From Devosia sp. A16 (GTDB lineage Bacteria > Pseudomonadota > Alphaproteobacteria > Rhizobiales > Devosiaceae), in contig NZ_CP012945.1 of the NCBI RefSeq assembly GCF_001402915.1, positions 4,379,501-4,443,500 of the forward strand: a stretch of 64,000 nt of DNA, read 5' to 3'. The translations under genes and the position numbers were made by a program. Under the pieces are notes generated by a model. The model had not been told where the DNA came from and did not search any database. It saw nothing but the letters and a program-made list of their open reading frames with translations. Below are positions 53,582 to 62,676 of the stretch, piece after piece. Within the stretch, counting starts at the first letter, position 1. Each line of letters begins with the position of its first letter.

Positions 53582-54778
53582 TTGCCGAGCGCTGATAACC
53601 GCTCCACCTCAGTCACGCAAGAGACGCCCCGGACGTTGAGCCTAAGATATCAGGTGCTGATCTGGGCCGGACTGTTTGTCGCGGCCATCCTGCTGCTCTG
53701 GGTGTTCCGCTCGATCCTGTTGCCGTTCGTCGTCGGGCTCACCCTTGCCTACCTGCTCAACCCGCTGGTCAACTGGCTGCAGAAGCTTGGGATCGGGCGC
53801 TCCTGGGGCTCGATGCTGGTGCTGCTGCTGGTGCTGGTGCTGCTGCTTGGCCTGTTGCTGGCCCTGGTGCCGTTGCTGGCGGTGCAGGTTGGCGGCCTCG
53901 TTGCCGGTCTTCCCGGTTATGTGAGCGATCTGCAGGACCTGTTGCGGCAATGGGCGCCGCAATTCACCGAGTGGCTGGGGCCGGAACGGACCGCGCAACT
54001 CGAAGGCAGCCTCACTGACCTGATCGGCCGCGGCGTCGAGTTCGCCGGCATCATCACCGCGACGCTGGCGCAGAGTGGGCTGACGGTGATCAACACTATC
54101 GCCGTGCTGTTCATCACGCCGGTGGTGGCCTTCTACCTCTTGGTCGACTGGGAAGGCATGGTCAAGAAAGTCGATGACCTGCTGCCGCGCCGCTATCGCG
54201 GCGAGATTCGCGGTGTCCTGGGCGATATCGATGCCGCCATGGCCGGCGTGATCCGCGGTCAGGGCTCGGTGATCCTGGTGCTGTGCGTCTATTACTGCAC
54301 GGCGCTGACACTCGCGGGGCTCAACTACGGCCTTGCCATCGGCCTCATCGGCGGGCTGTTGAGCTTCGTGCCGTATGTCGGGTTTCTTGTCGGCTTCGCG
54401 CTGTCGATGACCGTGGCGCTGGTGCAGTTCTGGCCCGACCAGTGGGTCTTCGTCCTGATCGTCCTGATGATCTACATCGTCGGCCAGTTCCTCGAGGGCA
54501 ATATCCTCTATCCCAAGCTGGTCGGGCAGAGCATCAACATCAACCCGGTCTGGCTGATGTTCGCACTGTTTGCCTTCGCATTGCTGTTCGGCTTCGTCGG
54601 CCTGCTGCTGGCCGTGCCGCTGGCGGCGATCTCCGGCGTGCTGACCCGCTATGCGCTGACCAAATACCAGCAATCGAGCCTCTATCTCGGCCCGGAGGAC
54701 GCGCCGGCGGTATCCCCGGCGCCCGAGCCGGCAGCAACCAGGCCGGCGCGGAAGTCGCGCACTCCGGCGGAGAAATGA
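53582..54778 (+). CDS. AI-2E family transporter (PerM-like)
   Basis: A 398-residue inner-membrane protein with eight predicted helices. Characteristic parts are [23 protein letters not shown] (about 49-71), [29 protein letters not shown], and [16 protein letters not shown]. The C-terminal tail is Pro/Ala-rich and cytosolic. Members export autoinducer-2 or ions (Na/H); substrate here is unknown. The gene lacks an ATG; TTG at 53582 fits best. hdaA overlaps its stop (ATGA). Confidence 0.88.
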   Translation: MPSADNRSTSVTQETPRTLSLRYQVLIWAGLFVAAILLLWVFRSILLPFVVGLTLAYLLNPLVNWLQKLGIGRSWGSMLVLLLVLVLLLGLLLALVPLLAVQVGGLVAGLPGYVSDLQDLLRQWAPQFTEWLGPERTAQLEGSLTDLIGRGVEFAGIITATLAQSGLTVINTIAVLFITPVVAFYLLVDWEGMVKKVDDLLPRRYRGEIRGVLGDIDAAMAGVIRGQGSVILVLCVYYCTALTLAGLNYGLAIGLIGGLLSFVPYVGFLVGFALSMTVALVQFWPDQWVFVLIVLMIYIVGQFLEGNILYPKLVGQSININPVWLMFALFAFALLFGFVGLLLAVPLAAISGVLTRYALTKYQQSSLYLGPEDAPAVSPAPEPAATRPARKSRTPAEK

Positions 54779-55515
54779 CCCTGCCGGACTCTGTCGCGCC
54801 GCGACCTGGACAACTGGCGCTCGATCTTGGCCACGAGGCCTCGCATGCCGAGGACGATTTCATCGTCGGCGAGGGTAATCGGCTGGCACACGCGCATGTC
54901 CTGGCCTTTCCCCATTGGCCCGCACCGCTCACGCTGATCGAGGGGCCTCCAAGCTCGGGCAAGTCGCATCTGGCGCGCATCTGGGCCGAGCGGGCCGGGG
55001 CAGGGCAGGCGGCTCCTGACAGCGCCGAGGCGCTGTCGCGGCAGGGCGGCACGCAGCCTCTGGTGGTGGAGGATGCCGATCGGGCGGGCTATGCCGAGGC
55101 AGAGCTGTTTCACCTGCTCAACCAGTCGATGCGCGATCGTCGCCCGCTCTTGCTCACAGCGCGTCAGCCCGTTGCAAACTGGCCGTTTGCGACCGATGAT
55201 CTGAAATCGCGGGCTCGACTCGCGGCGCATTTCACCGTGTCACTGAGCGACGACATTCAATTGTCACAGATGTTCGTGAAGTTATTCGCTGACCGCCAGG
55301 TGGCGGTCGAACCCAGGATCATCGCTTATCTGGTGGCGCGCATGGAACGATCGTCGGAAGAGGCGGTTGCCCTTGCCGCGATGATGGATCGCATGGCGCT
55401 GGAGCGTGGCTCAGCCATCACGCGTGCCATCGCCGGCGAAGCGCTCAGGCAGCGGAGCGCGGCGCGCGATGACCGACAGCTGGCCCTCGACCTCGGAGCC
55501 GACGACGATGAATGA
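54775..55515 (+). CDS. hdaA: DnaA-related regulatory protein HdaA with N- and C-terminal clamp-binding motifs
   Basis: A 246-residue DnaA-AAA+ homologue without the DNA-binding domain IV, as in Hda/HdaA. It binds the sliding clamp and stimulates ATP hydrolysis by DnaA (RIDA), blocking re-initiation. Walker A is GPPSSGKSH (about 60-68) and the sensor/box part [21 protein letters not shown], near 153-173, is DnaA-like. The N-terminal clamp motif QLALDL is at 13-18. The same six residues recur at 235-240, just before the acidic end, encoded by different codons. ATG at 54775 overlaps the transporter stop; ppk overlaps its end. Confidence 0.93.
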   Translation: MTLPDSVAPRPGQLALDLGHEASHAEDDFIVGEGNRLAHAHVLAFPHWPAPLTLIEGPPSSGKSHLARIWAERAGAGQAAPDSAEALSRQGGTQPLVVEDADRAGYAEAELFHLLNQSMRDRRPLLLTARQPVANWPFATDDLKSRARLAAHFTVSLSDDIQLSQMFVKLFADRQVAVEPRIIAYLVARMERSSEEAVALAAMMDRMALERGSAITRAIAGEALRQRSAARDDRQLALDLGADDDE

Positions 55516-57682
55516 GATGAGCGAAATCGCGGAACAGCCGGAGGCCGAGGCGCCCGACGTGATCGAGCTGCGCCAGAGCCCGGCGCGCTTCGTCAACCGT
55601 GAGGTCAGCTGGCTGCAGTTCAACATGCGGGTGCTGGAGGAGGCGGGGAACGTCAATCATCCGCTGCTCGAGCGGCTGCGCTTCGTGTCGATCTCGGCCA
55701 ACAACCTCGACGAGTTCTTCATGGTGCGGGTGGCGGGGCTCAAGGGTCAGCTGCGCGCCGGCCTCACCAAGCAGAGCGCCGACGGCCTGTCGCCGGCCGA
55801 GCAGCTCGAGGAGATCGCGACGCTTGCCCAGCACCTGCACCTCGAACAGCAGGATCACTGGCAACAGCTGCGCGAAGAACTGTTCGCCAAGGACGTGGTG
55901 ATCCACGAGGCCGACGACTTGACCCCGGAGCAGGTGAAATACCTGCAGAAACTGTTCCGCGAAGAGATCTTCCCGGTGCTGACGCCGATCGCGGTCGATC
56001 CGGCGCACCCGTTCCCGTTCATCCCCAATCTCGGTTTCACCCTCGCTTTCGAGATGGTGCGCGAGGGGACGACCCAGACGCTGACCGCCCTGGTGCGCGT
56101 GCCCTCCAACCTCGATCGCTTCGTCAGGCTGCCCAATGAACTGACGGCGCCGAACCGGGTCGAGGTGGTGACCATCGACACGCTGATCAACCGCTTCATC
56201 GACAAGATGTTTCCCGGCTACCAGGTATCGGGCTCGGGCGCTTTCCGCATCATTCGCGACAGCGAAATCGAAATCGACGACGAAGCCGCCGACCTGGTGG
56301 TGGAGTTCGAATCCGCCCTGCGCCAGCGGCGTCGCGGCATGGTGATCCGCCTCGAGATCGAAAAGAAGATGCCGCGCGCCCTGCGCCGTCATATCTCCGA
56401 ACGGCTTGGGGTCGGCGCCAGCGACACCTTCGAGGTCGAGGGCTTCCTCGGCCTCGCCGATGCCTCGAAGATATGCGACGTCGATCGGCCCGATCTGAAG
56501 TTCGCGCCTTACCTGCCGCGCTTCCCCGAGCGCATTCGCGACTACAATGGCGATATCTTTGCCGCCATTCGTGCCAAGGACCTCTTGGTCCACCACCCGT
56601 TCGAGAGCTTTGACGTGGTGGCGCAGTTCCTGATGCAGGCGGCGCGCGATCCGGACGTGGTCGCCATCAAGCAGACGCTCTATCGCACGTCTCGCGACAG
56701 CCCGATCGTCAAGGCGCTGGTGCAGGCTGCGGAGGCCGGGAAGTCGGTGACGGCGCTGGTCGAGCTGAAGGCGCGTTTCGACGAGGAAGCCAATATCCGC
56801 TGGGCTCGGGACCTTGAGCGCGCCGGCGCCCAGGTGGTGTTCGGCTTCATTGAGTTGAAGACCCACGCCAAGATGAGCCAGGTGGTGCGGCGCGAGGGCG
56901 GCAAGCTGGTCAGCTACTGCCACCTGGGCACCGGCAACTACCACCCGATCACCGCCAAGATCTACACCGACCTCAGTTACTTCACCACCGAGCCGTCGAT
57001 CACCCGCGACGTGGCGCGCGTCTTCAACTTCATCACCGGCTACGCGCGTCCCGCCGAGATGGAGGCGATCGCTTTTTCGCCCGTGACGCTGCGCCAGACG
57101 CTGCTCGATCATATCGCCCGCGAGGTCGAGTTCGCCGAGCGGAACGAGCCGGCCAACATCTGGCTGAAGATGAATGCGCTGGTCGATCCCGAGATCATCG
57201 ATGCGCTTTACGACGCGAGCCGCAAGGGCGTGAAGATCGAGTTGATCGTGCGCGGCATCTGCTGTCTCAGGCCCGGCATCCCCGGCTTCTCGGACAATAT
57301 CCGGGTGAAGTCGGTGGTCGGCCGTTTCCTCGAGCACAGCCGCATTTTCTGCTTCGGGCAGGGGGCGCCGCTGCCCTCGCGACGGGCCAAGATCTACATG
57401 AGCTCCGCCGACATCATGCAGCGTAACCTCGACTGGCGCGTCGAGGTGATGGTGCCCATCCTCAATACCACCGTGCACGAGCAGATCCTCGATCGCACCA
57501 TGGTAGCGTATCTGAAAGACAACCAGCAGAGCTGGGAGGTGCTTCCCGACGGCAGTTCCGATAGGATAAAGCCGGCGGAGGGCGAGGAGCCCTACAACGC
57601 GCACGATTACTTTATGACCCACGCCAGCCTCTCGGGCCGCGGCACCGCACTCAAACGCGACAACGAAGAGAGAAGCCAGTGA
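55508..57682 (+). CDS. ppk1: Polyphosphate kinase Ppk1
   Basis: A 724-residue PPK1 that makes polyphosphate from ATP. Domain order N, H, C1, C2. The N domain starts [20 protein letters not shown]; the catalytic His is in [14 protein letters not shown] (H near 460), and [22 protein letters not shown] follows; the C2 part contains [12 protein letters not shown] at 55508 lies inside the hdaA stop (8-base overlap), with alternative ATG at 55517. Its TGA overlaps the ppx GTG. Confidence 0.97.
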   Translation: MNEMSEIAEQPEAEAPDVIELRQSPARFVNREVSWLQFNMRVLEEAGNVNHPLLERLRFVSISANNLDEFFMVRVAGLKGQLRAGLTKQSADGLSPAEQLEEIATLAQHLHLEQQDHWQQLREELFAKDVVIHEADDLTPEQVKYLQKLFREEIFPVLTPIAVDPAHPFPFIPNLGFTLAFEMVREGTTQTLTALVRVPSNLDRFVRLPNELTAPNRVEVVTIDTLINRFIDKMFPGYQVSGSGAFRIIRDSEIEIDDEAADLVVEFESALRQRRRGMVIRLEIEKKMPRALRRHISERLGVGASDTFEVEGFLGLADASKICDVDRPDLKFAPYLPRFPERIRDYNGDIFAAIRAKDLLVHHPFESFDVVAQFLMQAARDPDVVAIKQTLYRTSRDSPIVKALVQAAEAGKSVTALVELKARFDEEANIRWARDLERAGAQVVFGFIELKTHAKMSQVVRREGGKLVSYCHLGTGNYHPITAKIYTDLSYFTTEPSITRDVARVFNFITGYARPAEMEAIAFSPVTLRQTLLDHIAREVEFAERNEPANIWLKMNALVDPEIIDALYDASRKGVKIELIVRGICCLRPGIPGFSDNIRVKSVVGRFLEHSRIFCFGQGAPLPSRRAKIYMSSADIMQRNLDWRVEVMVPILNTTVHEQILDRTMVAYLKDNQQSWEVLPDGSSDRIKPAEGEEPYNAHDYFMTHASLSGRGTALKRDNEERSQ

Positions 57683-59217
57683 ACCAATACTGGGGCGTCG
57701 ACGCCGACCCCACCGCGCAAGGGCGCCTGAAGGGCGCGCGGCCTGTTGCCGTGCTCGATATCGGCTCCAATTCGGTGCGCCTTGTGGTCTACGAGCGCCA
57801 CGCCCGCTCGCTGACCCCGCTCTACAACGAGAAGACCGCCTGCGCCCTCGGGCGCGGCCTCGCCCAGACCGGCAAGATCGCTTACGAGAACATCGACCGC
57901 GCGCTGACCGCCATCCAGCGCTTCGCGCTGGTGTCGAAGCTGATGCGGGTCGGCACCACGCATATCCTTGCGACCTCGGCCGTGCGCGAGGCGTCCAATT
58001 CCAAGGCGTTCGTCGACGCGGTCGAGGAGATCATGGGCGCCAAGGTCACGGTGCTGTCGGGTGCCGAGGAGGCGCATTTCGCGGCGCTTGGCGCGCTCTC
58101 CGGCATGCCCGGGTTCGACGGCGTGGTCGGCGACCTCGGCGGCGGCAGCCTCGAACTCTCCTCGATTGCGGGCGGGACCGATTCCACTGGCGAGACGCAC
58201 GAGCTCGGCGTCATCCGGCTGCAGGACGATTCCGGCGTTTCGCCGAGCAAGGCGCAGGCGCTCGCCGGCAAGCGGCTGAAGAAGTCCAGGCTGCTGGGCG
58301 GCGCGGGCGGTAGCTTCTGCGCCATAGGCGGCACCTGGCGATCGCTTGCCAAAGTACACCAGGTGCTACGCGATTACCCGCTGCACATGGTGCAGAACTA
58401 CGCGATCAAGGCCGCCGACATGCTGAAGCTGTGCGAGGACATCGTCGCGGCGACCGCCACCGGCAAGCCCTATGCCGGTTCCGAACATGTCAGTTCCGGC
58501 CGTCGCGACCTCGTGCCCTATGGTGCGGCGGTGATGATCGAAGTGCTCAAGGCCGGCAAGTTCGAGACCGTCGTGTTCTCGGCGCTCGGCGTGCGCGAGG
58601 GCTATCTTTATGGCCTGCTCGACGACACCGAGCGCGCCGTCGACCCGCTGATGCAGATGGCCGAGCAGATGAGCGTACTGCGCTCACGCTCGCCGGCACA
58701 TGCCGAGGACCTGATCGATTTCACCGCCGAACTGCTGACCACCATCGGCATCACCGAGACGGCCGAGGAGACGCGGCTGCGCAAAGTCGCCTGCTACCTC
58801 GCCGATATCGGCTGGCGCGGCCATCCCGACTATCGCGGCGAGCAGGCGGTGGACATGGTGGCGTACGGTTCGGCCACCGGCGTCGATCATGCTGGGCGCG
58901 CCTTCCTCGCCGAGGTGCTGGCGGTCCGCTATATGGGGCTGAAGCAGAAATCGATGAGCCAGAGCCTCCTGGCGCTCTCCGGCCCGACGATGAGCGCCCG
59001 CGCGAGACTGCTGGGGGCGGCGTTCCGGGTCGCCTATCCGATGTCGGCCGCCATGCCCGGCGTGCTGCCGCGCGTCGGCTTTGTCATCGACAAGGGGATC
59101 CTGAAACTGCATTTGCCGGCGGACCTGGCGTTCCTCGACGGCGAGCACCTGCGCGGCCGGCTGGATCAACTGGCCGGCGTGGTTGGGATCAAGCTCACGG
59201 ACGTGGTGGCGGGGTAG
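57679..59217 (+). CDS. ppx: Exopolyphosphatase Ppx/GppA family
   Basis: A 512-residue actin-fold phosphatase degrading polyphosphate, or pppGpp for Gpp[16 protein letters not shown] at 24-38 is the phosphate-binding loop, and [14 protein letters not shown] near 150 the second ATPase-type loop. The last 190 residues form the HD-like helical domain typical of longer Ppx. It starts with GTG at 57679, overlapping ppk (GTGA), so kinase and phosphatase are translated in step. Confidence 0.94.
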   Translation: MNQYWGVDADPTAQGRLKGARPVAVLDIGSNSVRLVVYERHARSLTPLYNEKTACALGRGLAQTGKIAYENIDRALTAIQRFALVSKLMRVGTTHILATSAVREASNSKAFVDAVEEIMGAKVTVLSGAEEAHFAALGALSGMPGFDGVVGDLGGGSLELSSIAGGTDSTGETHELGVIRLQDDSGVSPSKAQALAGKRLKKSRLLGGAGGSFCAIGGTWRSLAKVHQVLRDYPLHMVQNYAIKAADMLKLCEDIVAATATGKPYAGSEHVSSGRRDLVPYGAAVMIEVLKAGKFETVVFSALGVREGYLYGLLDDTERAVDPLMQMAEQMSVLRSRSPAHAEDLIDFTAELLTTIGITETAEETRLRKVACYLADIGWRGHPDYRGEQAVDMVAYGSATGVDHAGRAFLAEVLAVRYMGLKQKSMSQSLLALSGPTMSARARLLGAAFRVAYPMSAAMPGVLPRVGFVIDKGILKLHLPADLAFLDGEHLRGRLDQLAGVVGIKLTDVVAG

Positions 59218-59227
59218 GCGCTCGGCC

Positions 59228-60397
59228 TTACTCCTCGTCGTCGTCGTCGATGATCTCGATCTCGATGACGCCACTCTTGCTGGCCGCAAGGCCGAGCTTA
59301 CCGTGCTTGATGGCAAGCGCCTTGTCGCCGAACAGCTTGCGGCGCCAACCCTTCAGCGCCGGCACGTCCGCCTCGTCGTCCAGCACCAACGCGTCGATAT
59401 CGTCGGAGGTGGCGATGATGCGTGAGGCGACGCCATTATCCTCGGCTACCGACTTCAGCAGAACCCGCAGCAGGTCGCCGACGGCGCCCTTGGGCGACGG
59501 ACCGCGATGGCGGTCGGGCAGCTTGGGCAGGTCGGCCTTGCCCAAGGCTTCGACGTCCTTGAGGATCGAGATGATCTCGGCGGCGGCCGATGAGCGGCCA
59601 TAGCCGCGCTGCACGGCGCGCAGCTTGTCGAAGCTCTCCGGGTTGAGGGGACGCTGCATGGCCAGTTCGATCAGTGCGTCGTCCTTGAGGATACGGCTGC
59701 GCGGCTGGTCGGTGTCCTGCGCGCGTTGCTCCCGCCAAGCGGCGAGCGCCTTGAGCGCTGCGACATCGCGCGGCTTGGCGAGCCGGGCTTTGAGCCGCTC
59801 CCAGGCATGTTCGGGCTGCACCACATAGGTGTGGATCGACTCGAGCACCGCCAGCTCGTCCTCCACCCAGTCCCAGCGGCCGGTATCGTCGACCTGCTTG
59901 ACCAGCGCAGCGTAGACGTCGCGCAGGTGGGTCACGTCGGCGAGGGCGTAGGTCTTCTGTTTCTCCGACAGCGGGCGGGCCGACCAGTCGGTGAAGCGGG
60001 AGGATTTGTCGAGCTCGACCTTGGCGATCGAGCGCACCAGGTTGTCGTAGCTGATGCTGTCGCCGAAGCCGCACACCGAGGCGGCGATCTGCGTGTCGAA
60101 GATGTTGGCCGGCACCTTGCCGGTGAGCTTGACGAAAATCTCGATGTCCTGGCGCGCCGCGTGGAAGACCTTGCGGACCTTGTCGTTGGCCAGCAGTTCG
60201 AAGAACGGCGACAGGTCGAGGCCGGGGGCGAGCGGATCGATCAGCACCGCTTCGTCGCTCGTGGCTGCCTGCAGCAGGCACAGCTTCGGCCAGTAGGTCG
60301 TTTCGCGCAGGAACTCGGTATCGACCGTCACGAAATCATAACCGGCGGCGCGCTTCGAAAAGGCGGCGAGCACGTCGGTCGAAGTGATGAGCTCCAT
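59228..60397 (-). CDS. rnd: Ribonuclease D
   Basis: A 389-residue 3'-5' exoribonuclease for tRNA maturation. DEDDy motifs are DFVTVDTEFLRE (Exo I, D25/E27), KVFHAARQDIEIF (Exo II) and YALADVTHLRDVY (Exo III, with Tyr). Two HRDC domains follow (about 210-290 and 300-370); the last 14 residues are acidic (EIEIIDDDDEE). The ATG at 60397 is chosen; the frame extends 56 codons further with no similarity. It faces aspS divergently, with 220 bases between. Confidence 0.95.
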   Translation of the reverse strand: MELITSTDVLAAFSKRAAGYDFVTVDTEFLRETTYWPKLCLLQAATSDEAVLIDPLAPGLDLSPFFELLANDKVRKVFHAARQDIEIFVKLTGKVPANIFDTQIAASVCGFGDSISYDNLVRSIAKVELDKSSRFTDWSARPLSEKQKTYALADVTHLRDVYAALVKQVDDTGRWDWVEDELAVLESIHTYVVQPEHAWERLKARLAKPRDVAALKALAAWREQRAQDTDQPRSRILKDDALIELAMQRPLNPESFDKLRAVQRGYGRSSAAAEIISILKDVEALGKADLPKLPDRHRGPSPKGAVGDLLRVLLKSVAEDNGVASRIIATSDDIDALVLDDEADVPALKGWRRKLFGDKALAIKHGKLGLAASKSGVIEIEIIDDDDEE

Positions 60398-60617
60398 CAA
60401 GACTCTTTCGTCACAAGGCTTTTGACCTTGAATAACAGTGGGGGACGCGAATGGCGAGCAAAGAGTGGCGAATAAGTCACTGTCGATCGGCGCGCGTTTC
60501 CGCCGATCGGATGTTTCGGCTGGCCTGCACCGGGTCGGGTCAACTTGACAATTGCGCCCTCGCATGCGCTTGTCCGGCCCCGGAATCCGCCTGCCTCAGA
60601 GACAAGAGATGAGTGAA

Positions 60618-62390
60618 ATGCACCGCTATCGCACCCACACCTGCGCCGCCCTTCGTCAGGGTGACGTGGGCAATAATGTGCGGCTCAGTGGCTGGGTGCA
60701 TCGCGTCCGCGATCACGGCGGCCTGCTGTTCATCGACCTGCGCGACCACTACGGCCTGACTCAGCTGGTGATCGACCCCGATTCCAAGGCGTTCAAGCTG
60801 GCCGAGACCGTGCGGTCGGAATGGGTGATCCGCGTCGACGGAGAGGTGAAGCAGCGCACGCCCGAGACGGTCAACGCCAAGCAGCCGACCGGTGAAGTCG
60901 AAGTGTTCATCCGCGAGCTCGAGGTCCTGAGCGAGGCCACTGAGCTGCCGCTGCCGGTATTCGCGGAGCCGGACTATCCTGAGGATATCCGTCTCAAGTA
61001 CCGCTTCCTCGACCTGCGGCGCGAAACCCTGCACGCCAACATCGTCAAGCGCACCAAGGTGATCTCGTCGATGCGCCGCCGCATGGGCGATATCGGCTTT
61101 GCCGAGTACTCGACGCCGATCCTCACCGCATCGTCGCCGGAAGGTGCGCGCGACTTCCTGGTGCCGAGCCGCATCCATCCTGGCAAGTTCTTCGCCCTGC
61201 CGCAGGCCCCGCAGCAGTACAAGCAACTGCTGATGGTGGCCGGCTTCGATCGCTACTTCCAGATCGCTCCGTGCTTCCGCGACGAAGACCCGCGGGCCGA
61301 CCGTCTGCCGGGCGAGTTCTATCAGCTCGACCTCGAGATGAGCTTCGTCACCCAGGAGGAAATCTGGGACACCATGCAGCCCGTCATCACCGGGTTGTTC
61401 GAAGAGTTCGCCGATGGCAAGCCGGTGACGAAGGAGTGGCCGCGCATCCCGTACGATACGGCCGTCCGCAAGTACGGCTCCGACAAGCCGGACCTGCGCA
61501 ACCCGATCGAGATGCAGGACGTCACCGAGCACTTCCGTGGCTCCGGCTTCGGCGTGTTCGCCAACCAGATCGCCAGCGACCCCAAGGTGGAAGTCTGGGC
61601 AATTCCGGCCAGGACCGGTGGCAGCCGTGCCTTCTGCGACCGCATGAACGCCTGGGCCCAGGGCCAGGGCCAGCCGGGTCTCGGCTACATCTTCTTCAAG
61701 GATGGCGCCGGCTCGGGCCCGGTTGCCAAGAACATCGGCGAAGAGCGCACCGCGGCGATCCGCACCCAACTCGGGCTTGCCGATGGCGATGCGGTGTTCT
61801 TCGTGCTCGGCCGTCCCGACAAGATGTACAAGTTCGCCGGCGAAGCGCGGGTGAAGATCGGTCTCGATCTCAACCTGACCGAGCTCGATCAGTTCAAGCT
61901 GTGCTGGATCGTCGACTTCCCGTTCTACGAATGGAGCGAGGAAGAAAAGCGCCTCGACTTCGCCCATAACCCCTTCTCGATGCCGCAGGGCGGGATCGAG
62001 GCGCTGAACAGCCAGGATCCGCTGACCATCAAGGCGTTCCAGTATGACGCGGTGTGCAACGGCTTCGAGATCGCCTCGGGCTCGATCCGCAATCAGCTGC
62101 CCGAGACCATGGTCAAGGCGTTCGAGCTGACCGGCAAGTCGCGCGCCGAGGTCGAGGAGCAGTTCGGCGGCCTCTATCGCGCCTTCCAGTACGGGGCTCC
62201 GCCGCATGGCGGCGCTGCCTTCGGCATCGATCGCATCGTCATGCTGCTCTGCGGCGCGCAGAACCTGCGCGAAATCACGCTGTTCCCGATGAACCAGCAG
62301 GCCGAAGACCTGCTGATGGGCGCCCCGAGCCCGGCCGAGCCCAAGCAACTGCGCGAGCTGCACGTGCGCGTCATCGCCGACACGAAGTGA
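60618..62390 (+). CDS. aspS: Aspartate--tRNA ligase, probably non-discriminating (Asp/Asn)
   Basis: A 590-residue class II synthetase: OB-fold (about 15-105), catalytic core with motif 2 [22 protein letters not shown], the bacterial GAD insertion (about 280-420), and motif 3 [14 protein letters not shown] near 535. The segment after strand 1 reads RDHGG (H33), as in non-discriminating AspRS, where Leu is usual in discriminating forms. It can then charge tRNA(Asn) with Asp for correction by GatCAB, encoded at 39-45 kb. ATG at 60618 matches family starts; 60609 is alternative. Confidence 0.96.
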   Translation: MHRYRTHTCAALRQGDVGNNVRLSGWVHRVRDHGGLLFIDLRDHYGLTQLVIDPDSKAFKLAETVRSEWVIRVDGEVKQRTPETVNAKQPTGEVEVFIRELEVLSEATELPLPVFAEPDYPEDIRLKYRFLDLRRETLHANIVKRTKVISSMRRRMGDIGFAEYSTPILTASSPEGARDFLVPSRIHPGKFFALPQAPQQYKQLLMVAGFDRYFQIAPCFRDEDPRADRLPGEFYQLDLEMSFVTQEEIWDTMQPVITGLFEEFADGKPVTKEWPRIPYDTAVRKYGSDKPDLRNPIEMQDVTEHFRGSGFGVFANQIASDPKVEVWAIPARTGGSRAFCDRMNAWAQGQGQPGLGYIFFKDGAGSGPVAKNIGEERTAAIRTQLGLADGDAVFFVLGRPDKMYKFAGEARVKIGLDLNLTELDQFKLCWIVDFPFYEWSEEEKRLDFAHNPFSMPQGGIEALNSQDPLTIKAFQYDAVCNGFEIASGSIRNQLPETMVKAFELTGKSRAEVEEQFGGLYRAFQYGAPPHGGAAFGIDRIVMLLCGAQNLREITLFPMNQQAEDLLMGAPSPAEPKQLRELHVRVIADTK

Positions 62391-62393
62391 ATG

Positions 62394-62419
62394 AAGGGCG
62401 CCCGCGGGGCGCCCTTTCT
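62394..62419 (+). terminator. Rho-independent terminator after aspS
   Basis: AAGGGCGCCC pairs with GGGCGCCCTT around a short GC loop, followed by TTCTC. It begins three bases after the aspS stop. Confidence 0.8.
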
Positions 62420-62447
62420 CGTTCCGGGCGGGGCAACACCTGAAACT

Positions 62448-62552
62448 GAGGTTCCCGCTTTCGCGGGAATGACTCCGTGCGTCGACGCAGGTTCGCCGTT
62501 GCAGCTTATCGGCCCCAAACACCGGGTCATTCCCGCGAAAGCGGGGAACCTC
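62448..62552. repeat. Paired inverted REP-like repeat
   Basis: GAGGTTCCCGC-TTTC-GCGGGAATGAC (left) is mirrored by GTCATTCCCGC-GAAA-GCGGGGAACCTC (right), with a roughly 52-base spacer. Each arm is itself a hairpin (TTCCCGC/GCGGGAA). It shares its core with the repeat at 10324-10401. Confidence 0.8.
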
Positions 62553-62611
62553 CGTTTTGCAATGGCAGCTGCCAAGCACCGCCCCATTCCGGCACGGTTG
62601 GCCGATCATTG

Positions 62612-62626
62612 TTAACACTCTCTTAA
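62612..62626 (+). promoter_or_regulatory. CtrA-type box TTAA-N7-TTAA
   Basis: TTAA at 62612-62615 and TTAA at 62623-62626 separated by exactly seven bases: a perfect match to the alphaproteobacterial CtrA consensus. It is about 50 bases before the EAL gene start. A GATTC (GANTC) at 62670-62674 lies next to that start. Confidence 0.6.
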
Positions 62627-62676
62627 AGTCCGCCCGCTAGGCATTTGTTGCCTATCTCCGTCGGGGGCGGATTCGC

